DNA of 9,181 nt from Acidobacteriota bacterium (GTDB lineage: Bacteria; Acidobacteriota; Polarisedimenticolia; Polarisedimenticolales; Polarisedimenticolaceae), in NCBI GenBank assembly GCA_011773795.1, contig WVWW01000064.1:1-9181 (forward strand), read 5' to 3'. The stretch's first letter is position 1, and each line of letters begins with the position of its first letter. The notes under the pieces were generated by a model, which saw only the letters and a program-made list of their open reading frames with translations, did no database searches and was not told the origin of the DNA. The position numbers and the translations under genes are program-made. This document shows, piece after piece, positions 1 through 4,938 of the stretch.

Positions 1-959
1 TTCGAGCTGCAGTTCGAGGCGATGAACAGGCCGACGTCGTCGGGGAGAGCGGTCCGCTCGCGCTCCGCCTTCTTGCGCAGGATCGCGATCTTGGTTTCGA
101 GGTCCGGCGGCTGGATGTCCGCGATGAGGCCCCATTCGAAGCGCGAGCGGAGCCGCTCCTCGAGCGTGGGGATCTCCCGCGGCGGCACGTCGCTGGTGAT
201 GACGATCTGCTTCTGGGCGTCGTACAGCGCGTTGAAGGTGTGGAAGAACTCCTCCTGGGTCCGCTCCTTGCCGGCGAGGAACTGGATGTCGTCGATGAGC
301 AGGACGTCGACGTTGCGGTACATCTTCTTGAATTCCATCGTCTTCTCGAAGCGGATCGCGTTGATCAGCTCGTTCATGAACGTCTCGCTCGAGATGTAGC
401 GCATCTTCGTTCGCGTGCCGGAGAGCATGCGGTTGCCGATCGCCTGCATCAGGTGGGTCTTGCCCAGACCGACGCCGCCGTAGATGTAGAGCGGGTTGTA
501 GGCGCGGCTCGGCTGCTCGGCGACGGCCATCGCCGCGGCGTGCGCGAACTGGTTGCACGAGGAGACGACGAACGAGTCGAAGGTGTACTTCGGGTTCAGC
601 GGCGCGCCGACGGCCACCGACGGAACATCGGCGGTGGTCGCCGGCGCCGTGGTCGCGGTCAGCGTCGCGGAACCGTCCGGGACGGGATGGTGGCTCCCGT
701 TGCCCTCGGTGACTTCGGGAAGAAAGTCGACCGCAAGCCCGGGGCGAGCGACTTCGCGCAGGCAGTCCTGGATGAGTTGCGAGTAGTTGGTCTCCAACCA
801 CTCCGCAAACCAGGTGTTGGGCACCCTGACGGTGACCCGCGCGGCATCTTCTTCATGGAACGCTGTCGGCTTGAACCAGGTGCTGTACGAGTGACGGCTG
901 ACCCGACCCTCGATTCGGGTCAGGACCTGGTCCCAAGTGTTCGTGGCGGTGACCGGCAA
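1..959 (-). CDS. dnaA: Chromosomal replication initiator protein DnaA (partial, C-terminus beyond left edge)
   Basis: DnaA is the AAA+ ATPase that binds DnaA boxes at oriC, opens the duplex and loads the helicase. The 319 visible residues give domain I at about 1-85 (conserved WF near residues 28-29 and NTWFAEWL at 48-55), a short Thr/Ala/Pro-rich domain II linker at about 86-122, and most of the domain III ATPase from about 123 (NPKYTFDSFV). Walker A is GGVGLGKT at 161-168, Walker B is LLIDD at 220-224, sensor I is TSD at 255-257, and the box VII arginine finger lies in LRSRF (Arg273 by analogy with E. coli Arg285). The DNA-binding domain IV is off the window. The start is taken as TTG at 957-959: it has an AGGAGA ribosome site 6 nt upstream, gives a standard-length domain I, and an in-frame TAA lies a few codons upstream without a better start. 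It is transcribed away from the origin, divergent from rpmH. Identification is certain; only the start codon is inferred. Confidence 0.97.
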   Translation of the reverse strand, partial: MPVTATNTWDQVLTRIEGRVSRHSYSTWFKPTAFHEEDAARVTVRVPNTWFAEWLETNYSQLIQDCLREVARPGLAVDFLPEVTEGNGSHHPVPDGSATLTATTAPATTADVPSVAVGAPLNPKYTFDSFVVSSCNQFAHAAAMAVAEQPSRAYNPLYIYGGVGLGKTHLMQAIGNRMLSGTRTKMRYISSETFMNELINAIRFEKTMEFKKMYRNVDVLLIDDIQFLAGKERTQEEFFHTFNALYDAQKQIVITSDVPPREIPTLEERLRSRFEWGLIADIQPPDLETKIAILRKKAERERTALPDDVGLFIASNCSS

Positions 960-965
960 CGGTAT

Positions 966-971
966 TCTCCT
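966..971 (-). promoter_or_regulatory. Ribosome binding site of dnaA (AGGAGA)
   Basis: On the minus strand AGGAGA lies 6 nt before the TTG codon at 957-959. It is the only good Shine-Dalgarno match near the 5' end of dnaA and decides for the TTG start. An ATG just upstream on the same strand is out of frame and runs directly into TAG. Confidence 0.75.
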
Positions 972-999
972 ACATAAACTAAATAGTTAAAAAAACTAG
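971..999. other. AT-rich tract upstream of dnaA, candidate DNA unwinding element
   Basis: About 29 bp made mostly of A and T, including a run of seven A on the plus strand, in an otherwise GC-rich chromosome. Read on the minus strand, the order is box-like sites (1056 down to 1022), a GC-rich stretch (about 1021 to 1000), then this tract with TAG triplets. That order resembles the box / GC cluster / DnaA-trio arrangement known from B. subtilis. It also contains the dnaA 5' leader. The functional role is inferred. Confidence 0.4.
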
Positions 1000-1021
1000 C
1001 GGCTCTCAGCAGCCCTCACGC

Positions 1022-1030
1022 CTATCCGCA
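1022..1030. other. DnaA-box-like site, CTATCCGCA
   Basis: Two mismatches to TTATCCACA. It lies 7 bp from the closer match at 1037-1045, which has the same orientation. It is credible only as part of the cluster. Confidence 0.35.
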
Positions 1031-1036
1031 CACAGG

Positions 1037-1056
1037 TTTTCCACACCTGTGGACGC
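1037..1056. other. Paired inverted DnaA-box-like sites
   Basis: Positions 1037-1045 read TTTTCCACA, one mismatch from the DnaA box TTATCCACA. Positions 1048-1056 read TGTGGACGC, the opposite orientation with three mismatches at its end. Together they form a perfect inverted repeat, TCCACA-CC-TGTGGA, at 1040-1053. This is the strongest DnaA-binding candidate in the intergenic region and lies about 80 bp from the dnaA start, where it could also serve autoregulation of dnaA. Confidence 0.55.
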
Positions 1057-1207
1057 TTGTCGAAACCGCTAACTGGTTGTTCGGGATCGGGTTGGAGGAA
1101 AACAGGCGCCGAAGGGGCCAAAAATTATGTAAACCTGAGGAGGCGAATACCGTAAGATCTTTATTTTCAGATAGATACGAAAAGACCTGAACGGCTTTCG
1201 AAGGCAC

Positions 1208-1216
1208 CTATCCCCA
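1208..1216. other. DnaA-box-like site, CTATCCCCA
   Basis: Two mismatches to TTATCCACA, same orientation as the sites at 1022 and 1037. Weak when taken alone; position within the origin region is its main support. Confidence 0.3.
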
Positions 1217-1275
1217 CTTTCGACGACGCTTCACGCGCTGAGCTGTTGTGGTTTCGACCCGTGCTGAGGACCGTC

Positions 1276-1284
1276 GGAGGATAA
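1276..1284. other. DnaA-box-like site, GGAGGATAA
   Basis: Two mismatches to TGTGGATAA, the reverse orientation of the box. It lies between the box cluster and the AT-rich tract at 1327-1359. A weak match that may be chance. Confidence 0.25.
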
Positions 1285-1288
1285 CATA

Positions 1289-1298
1289 GAGGCTCTCC
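1289..1298 (+). repeat. Direct repeat GAGGCTCTCC, copy 1
   Basis: An exact 10-bp match to 1405-1414, 116 bp away on the same strand. The shorter core GGCTCTC also occurs at 1001-1007. No known element is recognised; it could be a regulator site shared across the origin region. Confidence 0.5.
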
Positions 1299-1326
1299 GG
1301 GAAGCAAGATCCAACGCACGGATCGT

Positions 1327-1359
1327 GACATGATGTTATTATATGAATTATAGATAAAG
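1327..1359. other. AT-rich tract upstream of rpmH, second candidate unwinding element
   Basis: A 33-bp stretch with very few G or C, in sharp contrast to the GC-rich segment that follows (1361-1390). It could be a DNA unwinding element on the rpmH side of the origin or an upstream promoter region. TATAAT-like hexamers occur on the minus strand, but without matching -35 elements at normal spacing, so I call no promoter there. Confidence 0.4.
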
Positions 1360-1391
1360 CGTTCCTGGGGAGGGGGCCGGCGGGCGCTTTC

Positions 1392-1420
1392 TTGACACGT
1401 TTCGGAGGCTCTCCTAAGAT
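1392..1420 (+). promoter_or_regulatory. Sigma70-type promoter of the rpmH operon
   Basis: The -35 hexamer at 1392-1397 is a perfect TTGACA. The -10 hexamer at 1415-1420 is TAAGAT, two mismatches from TATAAT. The spacer is the ideal 17 bp. Transcription would start near 1427, giving a leader of about 30 nt before the rpmH GTG. This promoter likely drives rpmH, rnpA, yidD, yidC and jag. The second copy of a 10-bp repeat lies in the spacer and abuts the -10. Confidence 0.8.
1405..1414 (+). repeat. Direct repeat GAGGCTCTCC, copy 2, in the rpmH promoter spacer
   Basis: Identical to 1289-1298. With one more base on the left it reads GGAG-GCT-CTCC, a small inverted repeat, the shape expected of an operator half-site pair. 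A protein bound here would overlap RNA polymerase at the rpmH promoter. Function is inferred only from position. Confidence 0.45.
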
Positions 1421-1456
1421 ACCGGCTTTCCTCAAGACAACGATACGGATGACGCA

Positions 1457-1591
1457 GTGAAGCGGACTTTTCAGCCGAACAACCGAAAGCGTGCGAAGAC
1501 GCATGGGTTCCGCGTCCGCATGCGTACGAAGGGTGGGCGTCGTGTCATTGCCCGTCGTCGTAGAAAAGGGCGGACGCGTCTCGCGGCCTGA
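1457..1591 (+). CDS. rpmH: 50S ribosomal protein L34
   Basis: L34 is a small, very basic protein of the large ribosomal subunit. The 44 residues match the family along their whole length: MKRTFQPNNRKR at the start, THGFRVRM at 15-22, then an Arg-rich tail ending RLAA. Length is typical. Translation starts at GTG (1457-1459). No good Shine-Dalgarno precedes it; instead a tiny frame ATG-ACG-CAG-TGA at 1449-1460 ends in a GTGA overlap with this start. It is the first gene after the promoter at 1392-1420 and overlaps the likely start of rnpA in another frame. It is too short for many automatic callers, but identification is secure. Confidence 0.96.
   Translation: MKRTFQPNNRKRAKTHGFRVRMRTKGGRRVIARRRRKGRTRLAA
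1528..1533 (+). promoter_or_regulatory. Candidate internal ribosome binding site of rnpA (GAAGGG)
   Basis: GAAGGG lies inside rpmH, 8 nt before GTG 1542 in the rnpA frame, a normal spacing. It is the main reason for choosing that start among several possible ones inside rpmH. The match to AGGAGG is partial, so support is moderate. Confidence 0.4.
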
Positions 1592-1952
1592 TCCAGCGGC
1601 CGCATACAGCTTTCCACGCACCGACCGACTGACCTCGCGCCGCCAGTTTCTCGCGGTGTACGAACGTGGCCGGCGTGAGCGCGGCCGACTCGTCACGGTG
1701 TTCGGCCTGGAGAACCGTCTCGGACGCTGCCGCGTCGGATTGACCGTGACCCGTAGACTGGGAAGCGCGGTCGTGCGAAACCGAACCAAGCGCGTCCTGC
1801 GCGAGATCTTTCGCCTCCACCGGCTGGCCGAGGCCGGCTCCCTCGACATCGTCATCAATGCGCACGTCTCGCTGCCCGAGCATTCGCGCACGGAGATCGA
1901 GCGCGATGTCCTCGAGTGCGTCGAACGTCTCAAGCGCGGGGGTCGCAGGTGA
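1542..1952 (+). CDS. rnpA: Ribonuclease P protein component, start inside rpmH
   Basis: RnpA is the protein subunit of RNase P, which with the catalytic RNA removes 5' leaders from precursor tRNAs. With the GTG 1542 start it has 136 residues. The usual protein begins around FPRTDRLTSRRQF (24-36), and the RNA-binding signature RRLGSAVVRNRTKRVLRE is at 71-88. The C-terminal part DIVINAHVS fits the family's DIVVIAR-type strand. Between the rpmH stop (1591) and FPRTDRL the frame has no ATG, GTG or TTG, so translation must begin within rpmH. Candidates are TTG 1548, GTG 1542, GTG 1533, ATG 1503 and GTG 1491; the frame is closed by TGA at 1458-1460. GTG 1542 has the best-placed GAAGGG site. The result is an N-terminal extension of about 20 residues and a 50-bp overlap with rpmH. 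The family call is firm; the exact start is not. The gene overlaps yidD by 4 bp (GTGA). Confidence 0.9.
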   Translation: MSLPVVVEKGGRVSRPDPAAAYSFPRTDRLTSRRQFLAVYERGRRERGRLVTVFGLENRLGRCRVGLTVTRRLGSAVVRNRTKRVLREIFRLHRLAEAGSLDIVINAHVSLPEHSRTEIERDVLECVERLKRGGRR

Positions 1953-2218
1953 TCCGCGCGTGCATGCTCGCGGCGGTTCGTTTTTACCGCCGCTTCGTTT
2001 CACCCTTGTTGCCGGCGGCCTGCCGTTTCGAGCCGACATGCTCGCAGTACGCGCTGGATGCCATCGAGATGCACGGCGCTTTGAAAGGCGGCTGGCTGAC
2101 GTTCCGCCGCCTGCTGCGTTGCCAACCCTTCAGCCGCGGCGGCTTCGACCCCGTCCCCGTACCCGACACGCTTCCGGGCGAGCGCACCGACGTGTCCCGG
2201 ACCGAATGCCATGGATGA
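1949..2218 (+). CDS. yidD: Membrane protein insertion efficiency factor YidD
   Basis: YidD is a small inner-membrane-associated protein that aids insertion of membrane proteins, together with YidC. The 89 residues carry the family core: an amphipathic N-terminus (RFYRRFVSPLL, 11-21), CRFEPTCSQYA at 25-35 with both cysteines, HGALKGGW at 42-49, and RRLLRCQPFSRGGFDPVP at 53-70 with the third conserved cysteine Cys58. The GTG start at 1949 overlaps the rnpA stop as GTGA and puts the conserved core at the normal distance from the N-terminus; an earlier in-frame start at 1916 would only add residues encoded inside rnpA. The last 19 residues (TLPGERTDV onwards) are not conserved. It overlaps yidC by 8 bp, which suggests translational coupling. 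Confidence 0.94.
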   Translation: MIRACMLAAVRFYRRFVSPLLPAACRFEPTCSQYALDAIEMHGALKGGWLTFRRLLRCQPFSRGGFDPVPVPDTLPGERTDVSRTECHG

Positions 2219-4007
2219 AAAACGAGTCCTACTAGCGATCGTTTTGTCGATCGTGATCATGGTGGGCTGGTACGCGATATTCCCGCCGCCGAAACCGGTC
2301 CCGCCGACTCAACCGGTCGAGGTCGAGCAACCGACCGGTCAAGACGACGCGAGCACGACCCCCGGGGATCGCCCGGAGACCCTCGCTCCGGAAGACGCGG
2401 CGCCGGTGCCGACGGACGAATCGGAAGAGACCGAGCCGGCCTACGCGGAGGCGCGGGCTGCGGCCAGCGAGGAGCGGTTCACGATCGAGAACCAGCATTT
2501 CAGCGCCGAGTTCAGCAACGCCGGCGCGCGGTTGCTCTCGTTCCGTTTGCTGGGTTTTACCAATGAGGGCGACCCTCTCGAGCTGCTACTGCCGTTCCCG
2601 GTCGATGACCAGGCCTACCTGGCGGTCGACATCGACGATCGAGAGTTGGCCAAGGCGATCAACACGTCGCTGTTCGAGACCCGTCGCGAGACGGTGACCG
2701 GCGGGCCCGAAGGGGGCGGCGGGCAAAAGATCTCGTTCGAGTACTCCGATGGCGCCGGGCTCGAGGTTCGCAAGAGCGTCACGATCTGGAACGACGAGTG
2801 GATCTGGGACGCCGAGCTCGAGGTGATCGATCGCGGCCGCAGGCTCCCCGCCCGGCTGGTGCTGGGTCCCGGCTTCGCCGCCCAGGAGGAGCGCGGGTCG
2901 CGCACCTATTACTACGGCAGCCAGATCCTCTGGTACGACCGTACGGGGGTCCAGCGCAGCGCCGAGCATTGCGGCTTCCTTTTCTTCACGACGGCGTGCC
3001 GCGACTGGAAGTCGGCGATCCGCAAGGACGGCGTTCCCGATCAGAGCGTGGTGACCGGTCGCATCGGCTGGGCCGGCCTCGAGGATCAGTTCTTCACCGC
3101 GCTGGCCGTCTCGCGCACCGACGAGACCGAGATGCGCTGGGTCACGCGCGAGCTGGCGCTCACGGCGGACGGGGACGACGAGGAGCCGCCCGAGCCCAGC
3201 CCCACGCCGCTGGTCTCCGTCTCGGTCCCTTCCGAGGGCGCGCATTTCTACTTCGGCCCGAAACGTTACGCCGAACTCAAAGAGTACGGCATCGGCCTCG
3301 AGCGCACGGTGTGGTTCTCCAGCAAAGCGTGGCTCGCGGCGATCGTCCGAACGATGTACCTCGGGCTGCGCTGGCTACACGGCAACGTGCTGGCCAACTG
3401 GGGCGTCGCGATCGTGCTGGCCACGTTCATCCTGCGCGTCCTGCTGTTCCCGCTGAACCAGTTCGCGATGGTGCGGATGCGCAGGACGCAGGCCGAGATG
3501 CAGCGGATCCAGCCCAAGATCAAGGCGATCCGCAACAAGTACGCCAAGAAGAAGGACGCCCAGAGCCGCCAGAAGATGAACGAGGAAACCATGGCGCTGT
3601 ACCGCGCCGAGGGGATCAACCCGATGGGCGGCGTGACCGGGTGCCTGCCGATCTTCCTCCAGTTCCCGATCCTGATCGGCTTCTATAACATGTTGACCGT
3701 GGCCGTCGAGTTGCGCGGGGCCCCCTTCATCCTCTGGATCAAGGACCTGTCGCAACCCGATCCTTACTTGGTGATCCCGCTCGCCATGGGTGTCACGATG
3801 TTCGTGCAACAGAAGATGGCGATGACGAAGGTGACCGACCCGATGGCCCAGCAGCAACAGAAGTTCATGATGTTCATGCCCTTCATGTTCACGTTCTTCT
3901 GCCTGCAGATGCCCGCGGGCATGGTGCTGTACTGGTTCGTCAACAACCTCCTGGGGATCGGCCAACAACAGCTGGTCAACCGCCAAGCCGCGCGGTCGAC
4001 CGCCTGA
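2211..4007 (+). CDS. yidC: Membrane protein insertase YidC
   Basis: YidC inserts and folds inner-membrane proteins, alone or with SecYEG. It has 598 residues, slightly longer than E. coli YidC. It has a short cytoplasmic MDEKR, a first membrane helix at about 6-24, a Pro- and acid-rich linker at about 25-88, and the periplasmic beta-sandwich domain at about 89-365. The conserved insertase core follows at about 370-590. Core helices lie near 395-416, 477-496, 519-535 and 552-583. The hydrophilic-groove arginine is Arg409 in FILRVLLFPL, equivalent to E. coli Arg366. The cytoplasmic hairpin RRTQAEMQRIQPKIKAIRNKY (424-444) and the motif GCLPIFLQFPI (477-487) are typical, as is the VLYWFVNNLL ending. 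The large periplasmic domain points to a diderm. Two cysteines, Cys254 and Cys263, lie in that domain. The ATG at 2211 overlaps the end of yidD; jag follows after 15 bp. Identification is certain. Confidence 0.98.
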   Translation: MDEKRVLLAIVLSIVIMVGWYAIFPPPKPVPPTQPVEVEQPTGQDDASTTPGDRPETLAPEDAAPVPTDESEETEPAYAEARAAASEERFTIENQHFSAEFSNAGARLLSFRLLGFTNEGDPLELLLPFPVDDQAYLAVDIDDRELAKAINTSLFETRRETVTGGPEGGGGQKISFEYSDGAGLEVRKSVTIWNDEWIWDAELEVIDRGRRLPARLVLGPGFAAQEERGSRTYYYGSQILWYDRTGVQRSAEHCGFLFFTTACRDWKSAIRKDGVPDQSVVTGRIGWAGLEDQFFTALAVSRTDETEMRWVTRELALTADGDDEEPPEPSPTPLVSVSVPSEGAHFYFGPKRYAELKEYGIGLERTVWFSSKAWLAAIVRTMYLGLRWLHGNVLANWGVAIVLATFILRVLLFPLNQFAMVRMRRTQAEMQRIQPKIKAIRNKYAKKKDAQSRQKMNEETMALYRAEGINPMGGVTGCLPIFLQFPILIGFYNMLTVAVELRGAPFILWIKDLSQPDPYLVIPLAMGVTMFVQQKMAMTKVTDPMAQQQQKFMMFMPFMFTFFCLQMPAGMVLYWFVNNLLGIGQQQLVNRQAARSTA

Positions 4008-4022
4008 TTCGCGAGGAGAACG

Positions 4023-4877
4023 ATGGATCGTATCTTTGAGGGCAAGGACCTTGCCGAGGCGCTGGCCGAGGCTTCCAAGGGGCTCGGGATCGCCGAGCCC
4101 GAACTGGACTACGAGATCGTCGAGCAGGGCCGCCGCGGGCTCTTCGGGCTGGGTGCCAAGAGCGTCCAGATCCGGGTGATGCCGCCGATCGACGCCGAGA
4201 CGAAGGAGGCGGGGCACGGCGAGCTGGCCGGGGTACCGCAGAGTAACAAGCGTCACCGCGAGGGGCGTCGCCGCCGCTCCAGGCGCGGCGAGCGTTCGTC
4301 GGAGCGACCGCCGCGTGCCGCACGCCGCGCACGCGCCGAGGAGCCGGCCGAGCCCGAAGAGGAGCGCGAGCCGGCGCCCGAGGCTCCGGCGGAGGCCGTC
4401 GGCCAGGTGCGGGAATCGGTGCAGAAGATGGTCGGCCTGCTGGGCCTCGAGCTGACGATCGAGGCCAAGGGCATGCCCGGCGGCACCCAGGTCGAGATGG
4501 ACGGACCGGACCAGGAGCTCCTCACCGAAGGCGATGCCGAGGCGATCGGCGCGTGGCAGTTCCTACTCAACCGGATGTCGCGGCGGGCCTGGCCCGAAGC
4601 GGGGCGCATCCACGTCTACTGCGACGGCCACGAGCAGACGCGCGACGAGGATCTGCTCGCCCTGGCACGCGAAACCGCAGAGCAGGTGCTCCAGGACGGT
4701 CGCGTCCAGAAGCTGCGCCCGATGAACAGCTACGAACGCCGCCTGGTCCACCTCACCGTGCGCAAGATCCGTGGAGTGGACTCCCGTTCGGAGGGTAACG
4801 GAGCGATGAAGCGGGTGCGCGTCTTCAAGCGCCGCCGCCGCCGTCGCCGCCGGGGACCCCGCAACGCCCAGCAGTAG
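4023..4877 (+). CDS. jag: Jag/KhpB family RNA-binding protein (Jag-N, KH, R3H domains)
   Basis: Jag (also KhpB or EloR) is a cytoplasmic single-strand RNA-binding protein usually encoded right after yidC. In Firmicutes it affects cell elongation with partner KhpA. Its 284 residues show a Jag-N domain at 3-52 (EGKDLAEALAEASKGLG and GRRGLFGLGAKSVQI), and a charged linker at about 55-128, first basic (GRRRRSRRGER) then Glu/Pro/Ala-rich. A KH domain follows at about 129-205 (LTIEAKG, WQFLLNRM) and an R3H domain at about 213-268, with RRLVH as the R-x3-H motif inside SYERRLVHLTVRKI and SEGNG near the end. The KH turn that should read like IGRRG instead reads TEGDA (residues 168-172), so the RNA-backbone-binding GXXG loop appears lost. 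The C-terminus carries eight consecutive arginines (270-277). AGGAG just upstream is the ribosome site for ATG 4023. It is probably the last gene of the rpmH operon. The family call is firm; its role in this organism is unknown. Confidence 0.93.
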   Translation: MDRIFEGKDLAEALAEASKGLGIAEPELDYEIVEQGRRGLFGLGAKSVQIRVMPPIDAETKEAGHGELAGVPQSNKRHREGRRRRSRRGERSSERPPRAARRARAEEPAEPEEEREPAPEAPAEAVGQVRESVQKMVGLLGLELTIEAKGMPGGTQVEMDGPDQELLTEGDAEAIGAWQFLLNRMSRRAWPEAGRIHVYCDGHEQTRDEDLLALARETAEQVLQDGRVQKLRPMNSYERRLVHLTVRKIRGVDSRSEGNGAMKRVRVFKRRRRRRRRGPRNAQQ

Positions 4878-4879
4878 CC

Positions 4880-4902
4880 CCGGCCCCATCGACGGGACCC
4901 GG
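4880..4902 (+). other. Imperfect GC-rich hairpin after jag
   Basis: CCGG at 4880-4883 pairs with CCGG at 4899-4902 and CCC at 4885-4887 with GGG at 4894-4896, around a 6-nt loop with small internal bulges. It begins 3 nt after the jag stop. No T-run follows, so it is not a standard intrinsic terminator; it may be an RNA-stability or pausing element, or chance in GC-rich DNA. Confidence 0.25.
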
Positions 4903-4907
4903 CGACC

Positions 4908-4919
4908 CCACATATGTGG
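4908..4919. promoter_or_regulatory. Perfect 12-bp palindrome CCACATATGTGG before mnmE, possible operator
   Basis: A complete dyad with an AT-rich centre in the 94-bp gap between jag and mnmE, 52 bp before the mnmE start. If the TACCCT at 4933-4938 is a -10 element, the palindrome covers the place of the -35, as expected for a repressor or activator site. No known regulator's consensus is recognised. Confidence 0.35.
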
Positions 4920-4929
4920 CGCGTTCGAG

Positions 4930-4938
4930 TGCTACCCT
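4930..4938 (+). promoter_or_regulatory. Possible extended -10 promoter for mnmE (TGCTACCCT)
   Basis: It reads TG-N-TACCCT, an extended -10 form with two mismatches in the hexamer. No -35 is visible at the normal distance (4910-4915 reads ACATAT). A transcript would begin about 25-30 nt before the mnmE ATG. The 94-bp gap after jag makes a separate promoter reasonable, but the motif is weak. Confidence 0.25.

Larger units (their letters stand above)
960..1391. other. oriC: Putative chromosomal replication origin (oriC) between dnaA and rpmH
   Basis: This intergenic stretch, ended here at the rpmH promoter, lies between divergent dnaA and rpmH, the commonest place for a bacterial oriC. It is clearly richer in A and T than the flanking genes. 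It holds several near matches to the DnaA box TTATCCACA (1022-1030, 1037-1045 with an inverted partner at 1048-1056, 1208-1216, 1276-1284) and two AT-rich tracts (about 971-999 and 1327-1359) that could be unwinding elements. No exact consensus box is present, and the closest has one mismatch. A 61-codon minus-strand reading frame in this interval overlaps the box-like sites and resembles no known protein, so I treat the whole region as non-coding. The origin call is inference from gene context plus motifs; no GC-skew computation was made. Confidence 0.75.

Noticed and set aside
240..977. 245-codon plus-strand reading frame opposite dnaA
   Set aside because: It is antisense to dnaA, a certain gene, and is rich in Arg, Val, Gly and Asp as expected for a GC-rich shadow frame.
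1022..1207. 61-codon minus-strand reading frame in the origin region
   Set aside because: It covers the DnaA-box-like sites, has no good ribosome site, shows no recognisable family, and lies in the non-coding gap expected between dnaA and rpmH.
1059..1258. 8-bp inverted repeat GTCGAAAC / GTTTCGAC in the origin region
   Set aside because: A repeat of this length is expected by chance in about 500 bp, and neither copy aligns with another signal.
1356..1390. AAAGCG...CGCTTT stem with a G-rich loop, considered as terminator or G-quadruplex
   Set aside because: The stem has only 6 bp around a 23-nt loop and there is no upstream gene to terminate; the loop lacks four clean runs of three G.
3375..4256. 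293-codon minus-strand frame and a 296-codon plus-strand alternate frame across yidC
   Set aside because: Both overlap well-identified yidC/jag coding sequence and have low-complexity compositions typical of shadow frames.
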